In this document: piece by piece, positions 25,209-36,397 of the stretch
Layout of the letters: every line of letters begins with the position of its first letter
Position numbering within the stretch: position 1 is the first letter of the stretch
DNA from: CAWHNT01 sp963830775
GTDB lineage: Bacteria > Pseudomonadota > Alphaproteobacteria > Geminicoccales > Geminicoccaceae
Assembly: GCA_963830775.1 (NCBI GenBank)
Contig: CAWHNT010000056.1
Span: 71,431 to 135,430, forward strand
Length of the DNA: 64,000 nt
Reading direction: 5' to 3'
Notes under the pieces: generated by a model
The model's input: the letters and a program-made list of their open reading frames with translations, nothing else
Database searches by the model: none
What the model was told of the DNA's origin: nothing
Position numbers and translations under genes: made by a program

Positions 25209-26096
25209 TCAGGCTCCCCGCCCGAACAGGCCGGCGGGCTTGATCAGGAGCACGATCGCCATCAGGACGAAGATCACGGTGGCCGAGGCTTCGGGATAGA
25301 ACACCTTGGTCAGCCCCTCGACCACGCCGACCCCGAAGCCGGTGAGGATCGAGCCCAGGATCGAGCCCATGCCGCCGATCACCACCACGGCGAAGACGAC
25401 GATGATGAGGTCGGCCCCCATGAGCGGGCTCACCCGGTAGATCGGGGCCGCCAGCACGCCCGCGAACGCCGCCAGCGCCGCCCCGAAGCCGTAGGTGAGC
25501 GTCACCATCCGCGGCACGTTGATGCCGAAGGCCTGGACCAGGCTCGGGTTCTCGGTGGCGGCACGGAGATAGGATCCCAGCCTGGTGCGCTCGATCACGA
25601 GCCAGGTGGCGAGGCAGACGACGAGCGAGGCCACGACCACCCAGGCCCGGTAGTTGGGCAGGAACATGAAGCCGAGATTCTGCCCGCCGGCCAGCTGGGG
25701 CGGCACCTGGTAAGGCAGGCCGGAGGACCCGTAATAGTTGAGGAAGAAACCCTGCAGCATCAGCGCCAGGCCGAAGGTGAGCAGGAGCCCGTAGAGATGG
25801 TCGAGATTGGCGATGCGCTTGAGCAGCAGACGCTCGACCAGCATGCCGAAGGCGCCCACGGCCACAGGCGCGAGGAGCAGCGCCCACCAATAACCGATGC
25901 CGAGATAGGTGAGCAGGAACCAGGCGCAGAAGGCACCCAGCATGTACTGGGCGCCGTGCGTGAAGTTGATGATGTTGAGAAGCCCGAAGATCACCGCGAG
26001 GCCGAGCGACAGGATGGCGTAGAAGGCGCCGTTGATGAGCCCGATCAGGAGCTGACCGAACAGCACCTGCGGGGCGATGCCGAGAAGCTGCTGCAT
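25209..26096 (-). CDS. livH: LIV-type ABC transporter permease LivH
   Basis: 295 residues. GQLLIGLINGAFYAILSLGL and IFGLLNIINFTHGAQYMLGA are the LivH N-terminal hallmarks, and the C-terminal half carries GGMGSILGSILTGFGVGVVE. Inner-membrane partner of LivM. It lies 38 bases after the binding-protein gene. Confidence 0.94.
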   Translation of the reverse strand: MQQLLGIAPQVLFGQLLIGLINGAFYAILSLGLAVIFGLLNIINFTHGAQYMLGAFCAWFLLTYLGIGYWWALLLAPVAVGAFGMLVERLLLKRIANLDHLYGLLLTFGLALMLQGFFLNYYGSSGLPYQVPPQLAGGQNLGFMFLPNYRAWVVVASLVVCLATWLVIERTRLGSYLRAATENPSLVQAFGINVPRMVTLTYGFGAALAAFAGVLAAPIYRVSPLMGADLIIVVFAVVVIGGMGSILGSILTGFGVGVVEGLTKVFYPEASATVIFVLMAIVLLIKPAGLFGRGA

Positions 26097-26134
26097 TGCC
26101 GGTGCCTCCTGCGCTCTGCCCCTGCGTCAGCCGA

Positions 26135-27349
26135 TCACTTCACCAGCGGGCAGTTGCCCTCGTTCAGCGGGCGGAAGGCCTGGTCGGCGGGGATCGTCGC
26201 CCGGAGGTTGTAGTAGTCCCAGGGCTTGGTCGATTCCGACGGCTTCTTGACCTCGAACAGGTACATGTCGTGCAGCTTGCGGCCGTCGGCCCGGATCGTG
26301 CCCTTGCCGAAGAGCGGATCGTCGGTGGGCAGCTCCTTCATCTTCGCGACCACGGCCTTGCCGTCGGCATCGCTGCCCAGCGCCTTCAGCGCCTTGAGGT
26401 AATGCAGCACGCCGGCGTAGACGCCGGCCTGGGACATGGTGGGATGCAGGTCGCGGTTGCCCTTGGCCATGCGCTCGCCGAAAGCGCGGGTCTGGTCGTT
26501 CATGTCCCAGTAGAAGGACTCGGTGAAGACGAGGCCCTGCGCGGTCTCGAGCCCCAGCCCATGCACGTCGGTGATGAACAGGAGGAGGGCTGCCAGGCTC
26601 TGGCCGCTCTGGGTGATGCCGAACTCGGCCGCCTGCTTGATCGAGTTGATGGTGTCGCCGCCGGCATTGGCCAGGCCGATCACCTTGGCACCCGAGCCCT
26701 GGGCCTGGAGGAGGAAGGAGGAGAAGTCGGCCGTGCTGAGCGGGTGACGCACGGCGCCCAGCACCTGGCCGCCGCTCTTGGTCACGACCGCCGAGGTATC
26801 ACGCTCGAGCGCATGGCCGAACGCATAGTCGGCGGTGAGGAAGAACCAGGTGTCGCCGCCGCCCTGCACCACGGCCTTGCCGGTGCCGTTGGCGAGCGCC
26901 CAGGTGTCGTAGGTCCAGTGCACCGTGTTGGGCGAGCACTTGGGACCGGTGAGGTCGGACGTGGCGGCACCGGAGTTGACATAGACTTTGTTCTTTTCGC
27001 GGGTGACCTCGTTGACCGCCAGGCCCACGGCCGAGTTCGGCACGTCCACGATAATGTCGACCTGATCGACGTCGTACCACTGGCGGGCGATGTTGGAGCC
27101 GACGTCGGGCTTGTTCTGGTGGTCGGCGAAGATGACCTCGATCGGCGTGCCGTCGAGCGAGCCGCCGCTGTCCTCGACCGCGAGCTTCGCCGCCAGCACC
27201 GAGCCCGGGCCGCCAACGTCGGCGTAGAGGCCGCTCTGGTCGTTGAGCACGCCGATCTTGATCTTGCCGTCGGTGAACTCGGCGGCCTCGGCTCCTGCGG
27301 CCAGCACCACCAGTGCCGTGGCCGTGGCAAGCGACGGTCCCAGTCTCAT
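26135..27349 (-). CDS. LIV-type ABC transporter substrate-binding protein
   Basis: 404 residues from the ATG at 27349, with AAGGGAAGGG about 9 bases upstream; an ATG at 27373 overlapping the livF stop is the alternative. Sec signal peptide (LATATALVVLAAGAEA), then a type I periplasmic fold: IKIGVLNDQSGLYADVGG, VDIIVDVPNSAVGLAVNEV, WFFLTADYAFGHALERD. The Peripla_BP_6 group binds amino acids, urea-like or aromatic ligands. The ligand cannot be told from sequence. It is encoded between livF and livH. Confidence 0.93.
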   Translation of the reverse strand: MRLGPSLATATALVVLAAGAEAAEFTDGKIKIGVLNDQSGLYADVGGPGSVLAAKLAVEDSGGSLDGTPIEVIFADHQNKPDVGSNIARQWYDVDQVDIIVDVPNSAVGLAVNEVTREKNKVYVNSGAATSDLTGPKCSPNTVHWTYDTWALANGTGKAVVQGGGDTWFFLTADYAFGHALERDTSAVVTKSGGQVLGAVRHPLSTADFSSFLLQAQGSGAKVIGLANAGGDTINSIKQAAEFGITQSGQSLAALLLFITDVHGLGLETAQGLVFTESFYWDMNDQTRAFGERMAKGNRDLHPTMSQAGVYAGVLHYLKALKALGSDADGKAVVAKMKELPTDDPLFGKGTIRADGRKLHDMYLFEVKKPSESTKPWDYYNLRATIPADQAFRPLNEGNCPLVK

Positions 27350-27369
27350 CCTGTCAGCCCTTCCCTTGA

Positions 27370-28075
27370 TCATACGCCCAGATACTCGTGCAGCTTGGCC
27401 TCCTGCCGACCGATCTCCGCGTTCGGGACCATGTCGACCACCCGCCCGTGCTCGACCACATAGTGCCGGTCGGCGACGGTGGAGGCGAAGCGGAAGTTCT
27501 GCTCGACCAGCAGGATCGTGAAGCCCTGCGACTTCAGCTCGCGGATCGTGCGCCCGATCTGCTGCACGATCACCGGCGCCAGCCCCTCCGTCGGCTCGTC
27601 GAGCAGGAGCACCCGCGCACCCGTGCGCAGGATGCGCGCGATCGCCAGCATCTGCTGCTCGCCACCGGAGAGCTTGGTGCCCTGGCTGCCCAGCCGCTCC
27701 TTCAGGTTCGGGAACAGCTCGAAGATGCGCTCCACGGGCAGCCCGCCCGGCCGTACCTCGGGCGGCAGCATCAGGTTCTCGCGCACGTTGAGGCTGGCGA
27801 AGATGCCGCGCTCCTCGGGGCACAGCGCCATGCCGAGCCTGCGCGATCCGGTTCGAGGGCATGGCGATCAGCTCGGCATCACCGAACCGCACCTGGCCCT
27901 GCCGCCGCTGCACCATGCCCATCATCGAGCGCAACGTCGTGGTCTTGCCGGCCCCGTTGCGGCCCAGCAGCGTCACCACCTCGCCCTCGCGGACCTCGAA
28001 CCCCATCCCGTGCAGGATGTGCGATTCCCCGTACCAGGCGTGGAGGTCCACGACCTCGACCAGGGCGGCTTCCAT
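27370..28075 (-). CDS. livF: LIV-type ABC transporter ATPase LivF, frameshifted
   Basis: Walker A GRNGAGKTT, signature LSGGEQQMLAIARIL, Walker B VLLLDEPTEGLAP and the switch His region VEQN are all present. The frame breaks near 27840: after SNRIAQ the protein resumes as ALCPEERGIFASLNVRENL in another frame, so one base is missing. Corrected length is about 235 residues, normal for LivF. In the uncorrected sequence the first frame runs on into the binding-protein gene, a spurious fusion. It starts 1 base after the livG stop. Confidence 0.88.
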
Positions 28076-28076
28076 C

Positions 28077-28835
28077 TCAGGCAGCCTCCGTGCCCATATA
28101 GGCCTCGCGCACGCGCTGGTCGGTCGAGACCGTGGCGTAGTCGCCCTCGGCCAGCACCTCGCCCCGTGCCAGCACGGTGATCCGGTCGCTGAGATCGGCC
28201 ACGACCGAGAGGTTGTGCTCGACCATGAGCACGGTGCGTCCTTTCGCCACCTGCCTGATCAGGGCGGCGATCTTCCCCACGTCCTCGTGGCCCATTCCGG
28301 CCGTGGGCTCGTCCAGCAGCATGAGCTTGGGCTCGAGCGCGATCGTGGTCGCGATCTCCAGCGCCCGCTTGCGGCCATAAGGCAGCTCGACCGCCGGCAC
28401 CTCCGCCAGATCGGCGATGCCCACGTCCTCCAGCAGCTCGCGTGCCCGCTCGTCATAGCGCTCCAGCACCCGCTCCGAGCGCCAGAAGTCGAAGGATTCG
28501 CCCCGGCCACGCTGCAGGGCCACCCGCACGTTCTCGAGCGCGGTCAGGTGCCCGAACACGGCCGAGATCTGGAACGAGCGCACGAGCCCCAACTTGGCGA
28601 CGTCGGAGGGCTTGGCGGCGGTGATGTCGCGGCCGTCGTAGACGATCCGCCCGCGGGTCGGCCGCAGGAACTTGGTGAGCAGGTTGAAGCAGGTGGTCTT
28701 GCCGGCACCGTTGGGGCCGATCAGGGCGTGGATCGAGCCCCGTCTGACCGAGAGGTCGACGTTTCGGACGGCGAGGAAGCCCGCGAACTCCATGGTGAGC
28801 CCGCGCGCCTCCAGAACGATATCGCCCTTGTCCAT
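28077..28835 (-). CDS. livG: LIV-type ABC transporter ATPase LivG
   Basis: 252 residues from the ATG at 28835; a GTG at 28850 is possible. Walker A GPNGAGKTT, Q-loop VRSFQISAVF, signature LPYGRKRALEIA, Walker B LMLLDEPTAGM, and the LivG-type C-terminus ADLSDRITVLARGEVLAEGD ending in YMGTEA. First gene of the liv operon. A GGGGAGG site lies just upstream at 28851-28857, oddly far from the ATG. Confidence 0.93.
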   Translation of the reverse strand: MDKGDIVLEARGLTMEFAGFLAVRNVDLSVRRGSIHALIGPNGAGKTTCFNLLTKFLRPTRGRIVYDGRDITAAKPSDVAKLGLVRSFQISAVFGHLTALENVRVALQRGRGESFDFWRSERVLERYDERARELLEDVGIADLAEVPAVELPYGRKRALEIATTIALEPKLMLLDEPTAGMGHEDVGKIAALIRQVAKGRTVLMVEHNLSVVADLSDRITVLARGEVLAEGDYATVSTDQRVREAYMGTEAA

Positions 28836-28918
28836 CCGGGCTGCAGCCACCTCCCCACAGTCTTGGCCAAGGCCGATAACGGGAAGTGGTGCGGCTGTGA
28901 AGCCCGGGCCTGCGCGCG

Positions 28919-29809
28919 CTAGACCGTGAACGGCTTCGGTTCAGGAACGCGGCCGCCACGTCGCCGACCTGGAACAGGTTGGGCGTCTGGGTCGGCGGCA
29001 TGCGGCCGACGATGGCCTCGATGGAAGGCGCGGTAACCGCCATTGAAGGCCCCCTCCTTCCAGACCTTCTTCATGATTGGCGGTGAAGAGGCCGTTGCGG
29101 TTGCCGTCGAGCGAGACCTGGGCGTCCTGGCAGCCCGAGATCAGGATCGCGCCGGCCGCAGGCGGGGTGCTCTCCGCACCGGCGGTGGCGGCCTGGAGCG
29201 CCAGATACATGTCTTTGTGCTCGTTGTAGGCGTCCATCGTCACCTCGATCGGTGCCAGCCCGGACCCGCGCCCCCTCCTCGGGCGGCACCGCAGTCCTTC
29301 GGCATCGTCTCGGCAGCCGACTTGGCGATGCTCCGCGCCAGCTCTTCTGGCGACGGCCCGCCGGCCTTGACCCGCTCGCGCAGCACCGTCCCGCTATGGC
29401 AGCTGTCGGAGAGGCTGACGATCCGCACGCCCTTCTTGAACTGGCCGAGGAGGCGTAGAGTCTCGTCGTCGATCAGCTGGCGCTCGTAGAGACACCAGGT
29501 CTCGTCCATCTTGTCGTCCTCGTCGCTGCCCTCGTCGGGGATCTGACCGCCATGCCCGGAATAGGTGAGGAAGCAGCAGGTCGCCCTGCCTCCAGGGTCC
29601 TGCGCGAGCCGCAGCATCTCCTTGATCAGCCGGCCGGAGGTCGCCTCCTTGGTGAGCAGGACGGTGGTCTCCGCATAGCCGACCGCCTTCGCGATCGCCG
29701 CCATGTCGTTGGCATCGAACTCGCAGGCCGCAAGCTCGCCATCCCAGCCGCCATAGTGCTTGGGATCGACGAAGTTCAGTCCCAGATGCAGCGAGTAGCC
29801 TTTTGCCAT
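28919..29809 (-). pseudogene. Metacaspase (C14) with several frame breaks
   Basis: Begins MAKGYSLHLGLNFVDPKHYG (ATG at 29809). Catalytic His in FLTYSGHGGQIPDEGSDEDD and catalytic Cys in SLSDSCHSGTVLRER; the acidic stretch after the His is typical of type I metacaspases. The frame then shifts near 29280 (resumes LAPIEVTMDAYNEHKDMYLA), 29078, 29015 and 28940, ending EPKPFTV with a TAG at 28919-28921. Each shift is one base and the peptide stays family-like, so the gene may be intact in the organism. Corrected length is about 297 residues. It starts 25 bases after the end of the giant CHAT gene and is probably co-transcribed with it. Confidence 0.78.
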
Positions 29810-29834
29810 CACCTTCACTCCCCTCGGATCGGCC

Positions 29835-32800
29835 TCAATGGGCGCTCGTGGCTGCCCGCAGCCGTCCGGCTATGAACCTGAGTGCCGTGACCAGCGCTGC
29901 CCGCGTCTCCTTGGAAGCGGCCGGGCGGTCGCCGGTAAGAACTTCGGCCACAAAGTCGATCTGCTCCAGGACGGAGGCGAACTTCAACGGCGAGCCGCCC
30001 CGCTTCCACGGCCGCAGATAGGCTTCGATCACCGCCTTCTGGCATTCCGGCTTGGCCACCTCGCCGCTCGTCAGCGCGCGGCCGAGCAGCACGTCGGCAA
30101 GGATGATCGCGTTCCAGAACTCGGGCTCGCCGGCGTCGGCCAGCGCCGCCTCGGCCTCGGCCCGCTTCAGCCAGCTTTCGACGTCGGGCGCGCCTTGCAG
30201 CTGCGGGTTGCGGACCGCCCGAAGCTCCATGGCAAGCAGCCAGTTGAGCAGAGGATAGGGTCTCAGCCGCCCGGTAGCGAGCGCCCGCTCGTGCGCCTGG
30301 CGATAGTGGTCGGCCATGTCGGTCAGCGCCCGGTCGCGCTCGCGGCCGTCGCTCACCTGCGCCAGGCGCTTGTAGCAGCTCCCCAGGAGGGAGAGCCGCT
30401 CGACCGTGGGCTCCCCGCCCGCCAGCGCGATCAGGCCCTTGATCGTCGCGATCGCAGCTTCGACCGTGGCCTTTGCCTCCGGGCCGCCTGCGATCGCGGC
30501 TTGGCGGGCACGGAGGTTGGCCAGCTGCTCGATGGTCCGGACCGGTGCGGCCGCTTTCTCGGCGGCAAGCGCCTTGACGTAGCAATCGATAGCCTGCCCG
30601 AGATCGCCCAGCTCACCGCACGCCTCGCCGAAGCGGCTCAGGATCTCCGGATGACCCTGCAGCTTTTCCGGCGTCCGCTTCCAAACCTCATCGAGCCGGC
30701 TCTTCAGCTCGGCGGGATCACGCACCACGATCGTCTGCGCGTCCTGGGCGATGTTCTCGATCTCGACGGCGGCTTCCCGCAGGTGCCCGTAGGGCCGGAC
30801 ATCCTTCCGCCCGTCCGGTGCGCCCCGGTCAGTGACGAGGCGGTAAGCCGGGTCGCCGTAGCACTGATAGGCTCCCCAGGTGTTCGTCAGCTTGTAGGCG
30901 TTGAACACATCCCGGCGCGCGACCTGCACCGCATAGCCGAAGGCTGCGCCGCCCAAGAGCCGGTCATAGAGCGTGCTCGCGAAGAGGCTCGCCGCGGCAT
31001 CGTCGACGGCCCAGCCGGCAGCGACGACGGCCCGGGCCCCGAGCTTGATGAATTCGGTCGCGAGGTTAGCCGCAAGCTCGGGATAGCGGGCCTCCGCCCG
31101 GCGCTCTGCCTCCTCGTTCACCTTGCCGAGATGGCAGCAGTTGATGAAGACGAGCTCCGGTACCGCAGGCAGCTGGGCGATCGTGGCCGGCTTCAGGAAC
31201 AGGCCGTCGCCCAGCACCATGCCCGTCACCGGGCCGTCCTTGGACGGGAAATCGACGTCGCCATGACCGGCCAGGTGAAGCACGCGCCAGCGATCGCCCA
31301 TGAGAGCCGAAACGATGGCGTCCGGGTCGCTGCGGATGCGCTCGGTCACCGTGAAGCCGCTGCCGGCCAGCCGCTGTGCCACCGCCTCGGCCTCGGCCTT
31401 CGCTCCATCCAGCGGCGGAAACTCGGGCATGCCGCTCGGAGGGTCACCGATCACCAGGGCTTTGTCCCCGGTCGCCATGATCGGCTTATCGACAAAGCGG
31501 TGCTCGACCAGCTGGCGGATCAGGCCGGCCCGCACAGCGGGTGGCTCGGTCTCGCCGCGCCCGCCATCGTGCAGCAGCTCCCAGGGGTAGCCGGCCGTCT
31601 GCTTATCCAGGACGAGGACGAGGTGCCGGTCGCCACGCGCCTCATCCTTGATCCGCGGTGGAAACATCAGCTCGAAGAGGGTGGCACCGGGATCATCGCC
31701 ATCGCCTGTCCGAGTGGGCTGGGTGACGGCACGGCGGATGAAGCGATCGACCAGCTCGCGCTGGCCGGCAACAAGCCTGGCCTCGGCCCGCGCACGGTCG
31801 GTCAGGTCGAGGAAGCGCAGGGCACCCTGCTTGTCCATGGTGACCTGTCGGCGGCGCCACCATTCCGGATCTTCCATCACCGCTGCCCTGCGCCGGCCTC
31901 CCTCGCCTGCCTGGACGGTGGAATCGAACGACAGCTGGGAATTCAGACGCTCTTCGCGCAGCGCCAGATGGATGGCGCGCGCAGCCTGGATGGCACGGTC
32001 CTCGTACAGCTCGATGAGCTCGACATCGGCGAGGGCGTCCTCCCCCAGCGCCAGATTGGTCTGCAGGATCGCCTCGAGCAGGGACGTTATCGAGTCCCGG
32101 ATGCTGATGCCGCCTTCGCCGGCGCCGATCAGCAGGACCGAGATCCCCGCCGTGCCGCGTGCCACGGTCGCGGCCTCGCTCACCGCCAGCGCGTAACGGC
32201 GCAGGCCGTCGGCGACGGTGTGCTTGAGGTCGCCGGGCGCAAGCTCGCCCACGGCACCCAGACCGACGATCACCGCACCGGGTGGCTGGGCATTCCGGTC
32301 GAGCACGATCTCGGCGGTGCCGATCGCCCCCGGATAGAGGCGCAGCTCGCGGCGCCGGGAGAGCCGACCATCCAGCGCGCGGTCGAGATGCCCCTCGCTG
32401 CCGGCGATGGTGTCGCCGACATAGTGCCCGACCACGACCGGGTATCGTGCAAAGGCAAGATTGCCGTGGACGAGGCGCAACCGCGTCCGGCGCGCCTCCA
32501 GGCGGGGCGGCTTTACCCGGTAGCCCAGGGCCGCCGCGGTCAGCTCCTCTTCGTTCGGGTAGACGAGCGGCTTGTCCGCCGGGAGCTCGAAGGGTGCAGC
32601 GGTGGCGCGCGCCGTTACCGGTGGCGTGCGCGACAGCAGGGTGGTCGTGCCATTCTGCAGAAGCTCGGCGTATCCTGGGAAGGACGCGGCGTGGGCCGCA
32701 AGCAGGCCGTGCTCGGCGTCGACATACCACCGCTCGAGCTCGGCCGGAATCGTGTCCCAGGGCACCCTGCCATCGCCACGCGCCGTAGCGAGGAAGCGAA

Positions 32801-35154
32801 GGTTGCCCTCACCGACCTCGATGCTGACCGGCGTCGCCGGAGCAGCACCGGCAACATAGAGCACGTGCTGCCGGTCGGGTGCGAGGCCGTCGAGCAGGGT
32901 GCGCGTCTCGCGCGCCTTGGCCAGGGCATCGGCCGCGGGCAGGGCCCAGCCCCGGGGTTTTGCCCGTTGCAGCCGATCCCAGGTCGCGGGTGCCAGAAGG
33001 TCGAGCGAGGCGTCGGCCGGCAACAGCTCCAGGAGACCAGGATAGGCACTGAGAATCCCAGCAGCTCCTCCTCGTCGCGCTGGATGTCGAGCAGCGCCAG
33101 GCAGGCGACGAGGCGCTCCTCCCCAAGGAGTGCCCGCGCGGCGGCGAGGGAGCCATGCCAGGGCGTGCCGAGAAGGAGCAGGCGGCAGCCGGGCTTGGCC
33201 GTGAACTCGCGCCAGAGCTGCGGCCGCAAGGCGAATGCTGCCAACGCCAGCAGTCCGCCAGCCGAATGGCCGACGATTCGCACCGGTTCGGCCGTGGGCG
33301 TCAGCCTCTCCGCGATCCGGTCTGCCAGCACAAGCGCCTCGTCCCGCATCGACCTTCGCCAGTCATAGGCATGCGGCACGACCTCATGGATCTCGCTCAG
33401 GTATTCGATCAGGCCGCCATAGGCCCGGGCCACCGGCGACTCCGCCTTGACTCCGGGCTGATCGATCGCGAGCTCGCCCAGGCGGCCCCAGGCGATGTCG
33501 GCGAGATCGATCCAGACCCGGTCGTCCGCGACCGCGAGATGCGAGCCCATGAGGCCGGGCACGACGAACACGACCGGCCGCTTGGCACCCTCGCGGCGGC
33601 CGTAGACGCGGCTGTCGATCTCGGCCGGCCGCTCGAGCTTCAGGAAGCCCGCCTGCTCCCGGTCCTCGCCGCGCAGGCCGGCCAGCAGCGGCGTCGATCG
33701 TCTTGCGGTTCGTGAAGTAGTTGAAGTGGCTGACCTCGCCGCCCTTGTCGAAGAAGAAGCGGGCACCGTCCTTGCGCGCGAGACCGCCATACATCGCGAC
33801 CGTATCGACGACGAGGTCGTGATCACCGCCATAGAACCAGTCGCCGACCTTGAGCGCCAGCTTGCCCAGCCAGGAATCGCCCTCGATGTCACCGGAGATG
33901 ACCGAGAGGTCGGAGGCGACCTCCACGCCCGGCCGGTTGAGCACGGCCGTGAGCAGCGAGCCCGGCAGCATCGCCTCGAGCCCCGGCACCGCGCGCGGGT
34001 CGGTGCGGGTCTTCACGGCGGCCAGCAGGAAGCCCTTGATCGCCCGGTAGGTGAAGCTGCCGCCGAGCCCGGTGAGGTCGAGCAGGCTGGTCGTCACCGA
34101 GAGCCAGCGGTCGAGCCGCTCGCCGGCGAGCGTCGTCCCGGCAGCCGGGCAGGCGACGCGGACGAAGCGCTCGACCCGGACCTTCTTGTCTCGTCAGGAG
34201 CCGCTCCAGCTCCTCCAGCTTTGCGAGTTCCAGCGCGTAGGCGTCGCCCTTGCGGTCGATCCAGCGCTTGAGGGCCTCCAGCTCGCCGGCGAACGGCGCC
34301 TGCCCGTCGAGCCGCTGGCCGCGGCAGAGCAGCTCGCCGATCATGCCGCCGCGGGAATGGCTCACCACGTGCAGGAGAGCGTTGTCCGGCAGCGCCTGCA
34401 TGAGCTCGATCGCGTTGGCGATCGGGCTCACGCTCAGCGTCTTGTGCTCGTAGGCGACGATCCGCTCGTCATAGGCGCGGGTCAGCTTTGCCCATGCCTC
34501 GTCGCGCCAGCGCTCGTCCGGCGTGCTGGCCGGGCGCTTCAGGTTGCCGAAGCTGCCCTCGGCACTGGAGGCGGTGCCGTGCAGGAGGAGCAGGATCGGC
34601 TCCTTCCCGCCGAGCTCGTCCGCCTGCACGGGTGCGGTGACGACGGCGTTCTCGCTCGTGACCAGCCAGCGCCCGAGGCCGGTGGTCGCCATTCGCCAGT
34701 CGTCGAAGCGCCGTGCCAGCTCCGGGCCGGCGAGCGTGCCGCCTGCGTCCCCCAGGAGCCCCGCAATGTCGATGTCGAAGGTGCGGATGGCCTCGATGTC
34801 GGGCTCGGCCGGGCCGCCCCGGGTGACCGAGCCACCGAACGACAGCGGCAGGTCGATCGTGTCGGGCTCGCCTGCCGGACCGCGCGTGGACGCCGCCGGC
34901 AGGTCCTCCGCGAGCTGGTCGTAGCGGACCCAGAACCGCGAACCGCCGCCGAGGCTGATCTCGACGATGGTGTCGGGCTTCAGTCCCTCCAGCGTCGTGA
35001 GCGACGTGGCGGCACGGGTGGCATCGACCTTGGCTGCCTGAACCGAGTCTTTCTGGAGTCGGCCGCCGACCCTGGGGTCGGCGAGCGCGCCGAGATCGGG
35101 CTCGATCGCCTCGCGCTTGCGATCGCGCTCTCCGACCAAGCGGATGCGACCCAT
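29835..35154 (-). CDS. Giant double-hydrolase / CHAT protease / helical-repeat protein, three frame breaks
   Basis: About 1770 residues once three one-base breaks (near 34190, 33690 and 33040) are bridged. ATG at 35154 with GGGGAGGAG upstream. Hydrolase 1: LLLLHGTASSAEGSF (about 188-202) and nucleophile loop VSHSRGG (Ser267). Hydrolase 2, LCAT/lipase-like: VVFVVPGLMGSHLAV (about 530) and VGHSAGGLLAL (about 630). CHAT caspase-like protease: His in HLAGHGDVDF (about 1295) and Cys in VFINCCHLG (about 1340). The last 300 residues are TPR-like helices. No signal peptide, so cytoplasmic. Bridged segments read LLTDKKVRVERF, DALLAGLRGED and GFSAYPGLLELLPAD, showing one gene rather than three. Confidence 0.82.
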
Positions 35155-35372
35155 CTGCGCTCCTCCCCGAAGCTGCTGGCTCGCTTACCTTAGGTCGATC
35201 CTGCGCCTGCTCGCACCCAACTGAAAGTGGTGAATCTCACAGAATGGCTCTTTCGCGGCCAGTCCTTCGCGCTTCTCAGCGTGAGGCCGCCGTGGCAGGC
35301 TTGCCGCGAGTGACGGGAGGGGCCAGCAGCCGTGCTGCCGGCCCACGAAGAGACGGAGAGCGGGTGGTGCCG

Positions 35373-36356
35373 ATGCGTGTGACTAGGAGATGGCTGGGCG
35401 GCGTGCTGGTGGCCGCCGGCATGCTGGCGTCGGCCGTGCCGGCCATGGCGGAGCCGATCGAGGTGGCCGCGATCTACACCGTCCCGGTCGAGCAGCAGTG
35501 GGTGAGCCGGATCCACAAGGCCCTGCGCACTGCCCAGGAGCGCGGCGACATCACCTATGTCTGGTCGGAGAACGTCGCCAATACCGACTACGAGCGGGTG
35601 ATGCGGGAATATGCCGAGGCCGGCAAGAAGCTGATCCTGGGCGAGGTGTTCGGTGTCGAGCGGGCGGCCCGCACGGTTGCCAAGGACTATCCCCAGACCG
35701 CGTTCCTGATGGGCTCGAGCTTCGGCCCGCAGGAGCCCAACTTCTCGGTCTTCGACAACTACATCCACGAGGCCTCGTATCTGACCGGCATCGTCGCCGG
35801 CAAGAAGACCAAGTCGAACCTGATCGGCATGGTCGGCGGCTACCCGATCCCGGAAGTGAACCGGCTGATGAACGCCTTCATGGCCGGGGCGAAATCGGTG
35901 AACCCGGACGTCAAGTTCCTGGTCAGCTTCATCGGCTCCTGGTTCGACCCGCCCAAGGCCAAGGAAGCGGCCTTCGCCATGATCGATAAGGGGGCGGACG
36001 TGATGTATGCCGAGCGCTACGGCGTCTCGGATGCCGCCAAGGAGCGCAAGGTCTTCGCCATCGGCAACGTCATCGACACCCAGGACGAATATCCCGGCAC
36101 GGTGATCGCCAGTGCCCTGTGGCTGATGGAGCCCACGGTCAACGCCGCCATCGATGCGGTCCGCGACGGCATGTTCAAGGGCGAGGAATACGGCTCCTAC
36201 AGCTATATGGGCCAGGGCGGCTCGGCCCTGTCGAACCTAGATGTATCGCTGATCGGTGCGGACACGGTGAACCTGGTCCGCCAGAAGCAGGCCGATATCA
36301 TGGCCGGCAAGCTCAAGGTCGAGATCGACGACAACGAGCCCAAGCCTTCGCCGTAG
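35373..36356 (+). CDS. BMP/PnrA-family ABC transporter substrate-binding protein
   Basis: 327 residues from the ATG at 35373. Signal peptide ending PAMA, then EVAAIYTVPVEQQWVSRIHK, YVWSENVANTDYERVMREYA and IGMVGGYPIPEVNRLMNAF, the basic membrane protein (PnrA/Med) fold. Relatives bind purine nucleosides or similar heterocycles. It is the first gene of an operon with its ATPase and two permeases, and divergent from the giant CHAT gene by 218 bases, which hold both promoters. Confidence 0.92.
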   Translation: MRVTRRWLGGVLVAAGMLASAVPAMAEPIEVAAIYTVPVEQQWVSRIHKALRTAQERGDITYVWSENVANTDYERVMREYAEAGKKLILGEVFGVERAARTVAKDYPQTAFLMGSSFGPQEPNFSVFDNYIHEASYLTGIVAGKKTKSNLIGMVGGYPIPEVNRLMNAFMAGAKSVNPDVKFLVSFIGSWFDPPKAKEAAFAMIDKGADVMYAERYGVSDAAKERKVFAIGNVIDTQDEYPGTVIASALWLMEPTVNAAIDAVRDGMFKGEEYGSYSYMGQGGSALSNLDVSLIGADTVNLVRQKQADIMAGKLKVEIDDNEPKPSP

Positions 36357-36397
36357 GTGGTGATCGTCATGGCGCCGTGCTTCGCTGAGGCCGGCGC

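Noticed and set aside
26135..28075. Long frame apparently fusing LivF N-terminus to the substrate-binding protein
   Set aside because: LivF homology continues in another frame after a one-base break near 27840; the middle of the long frame is not protein-like.
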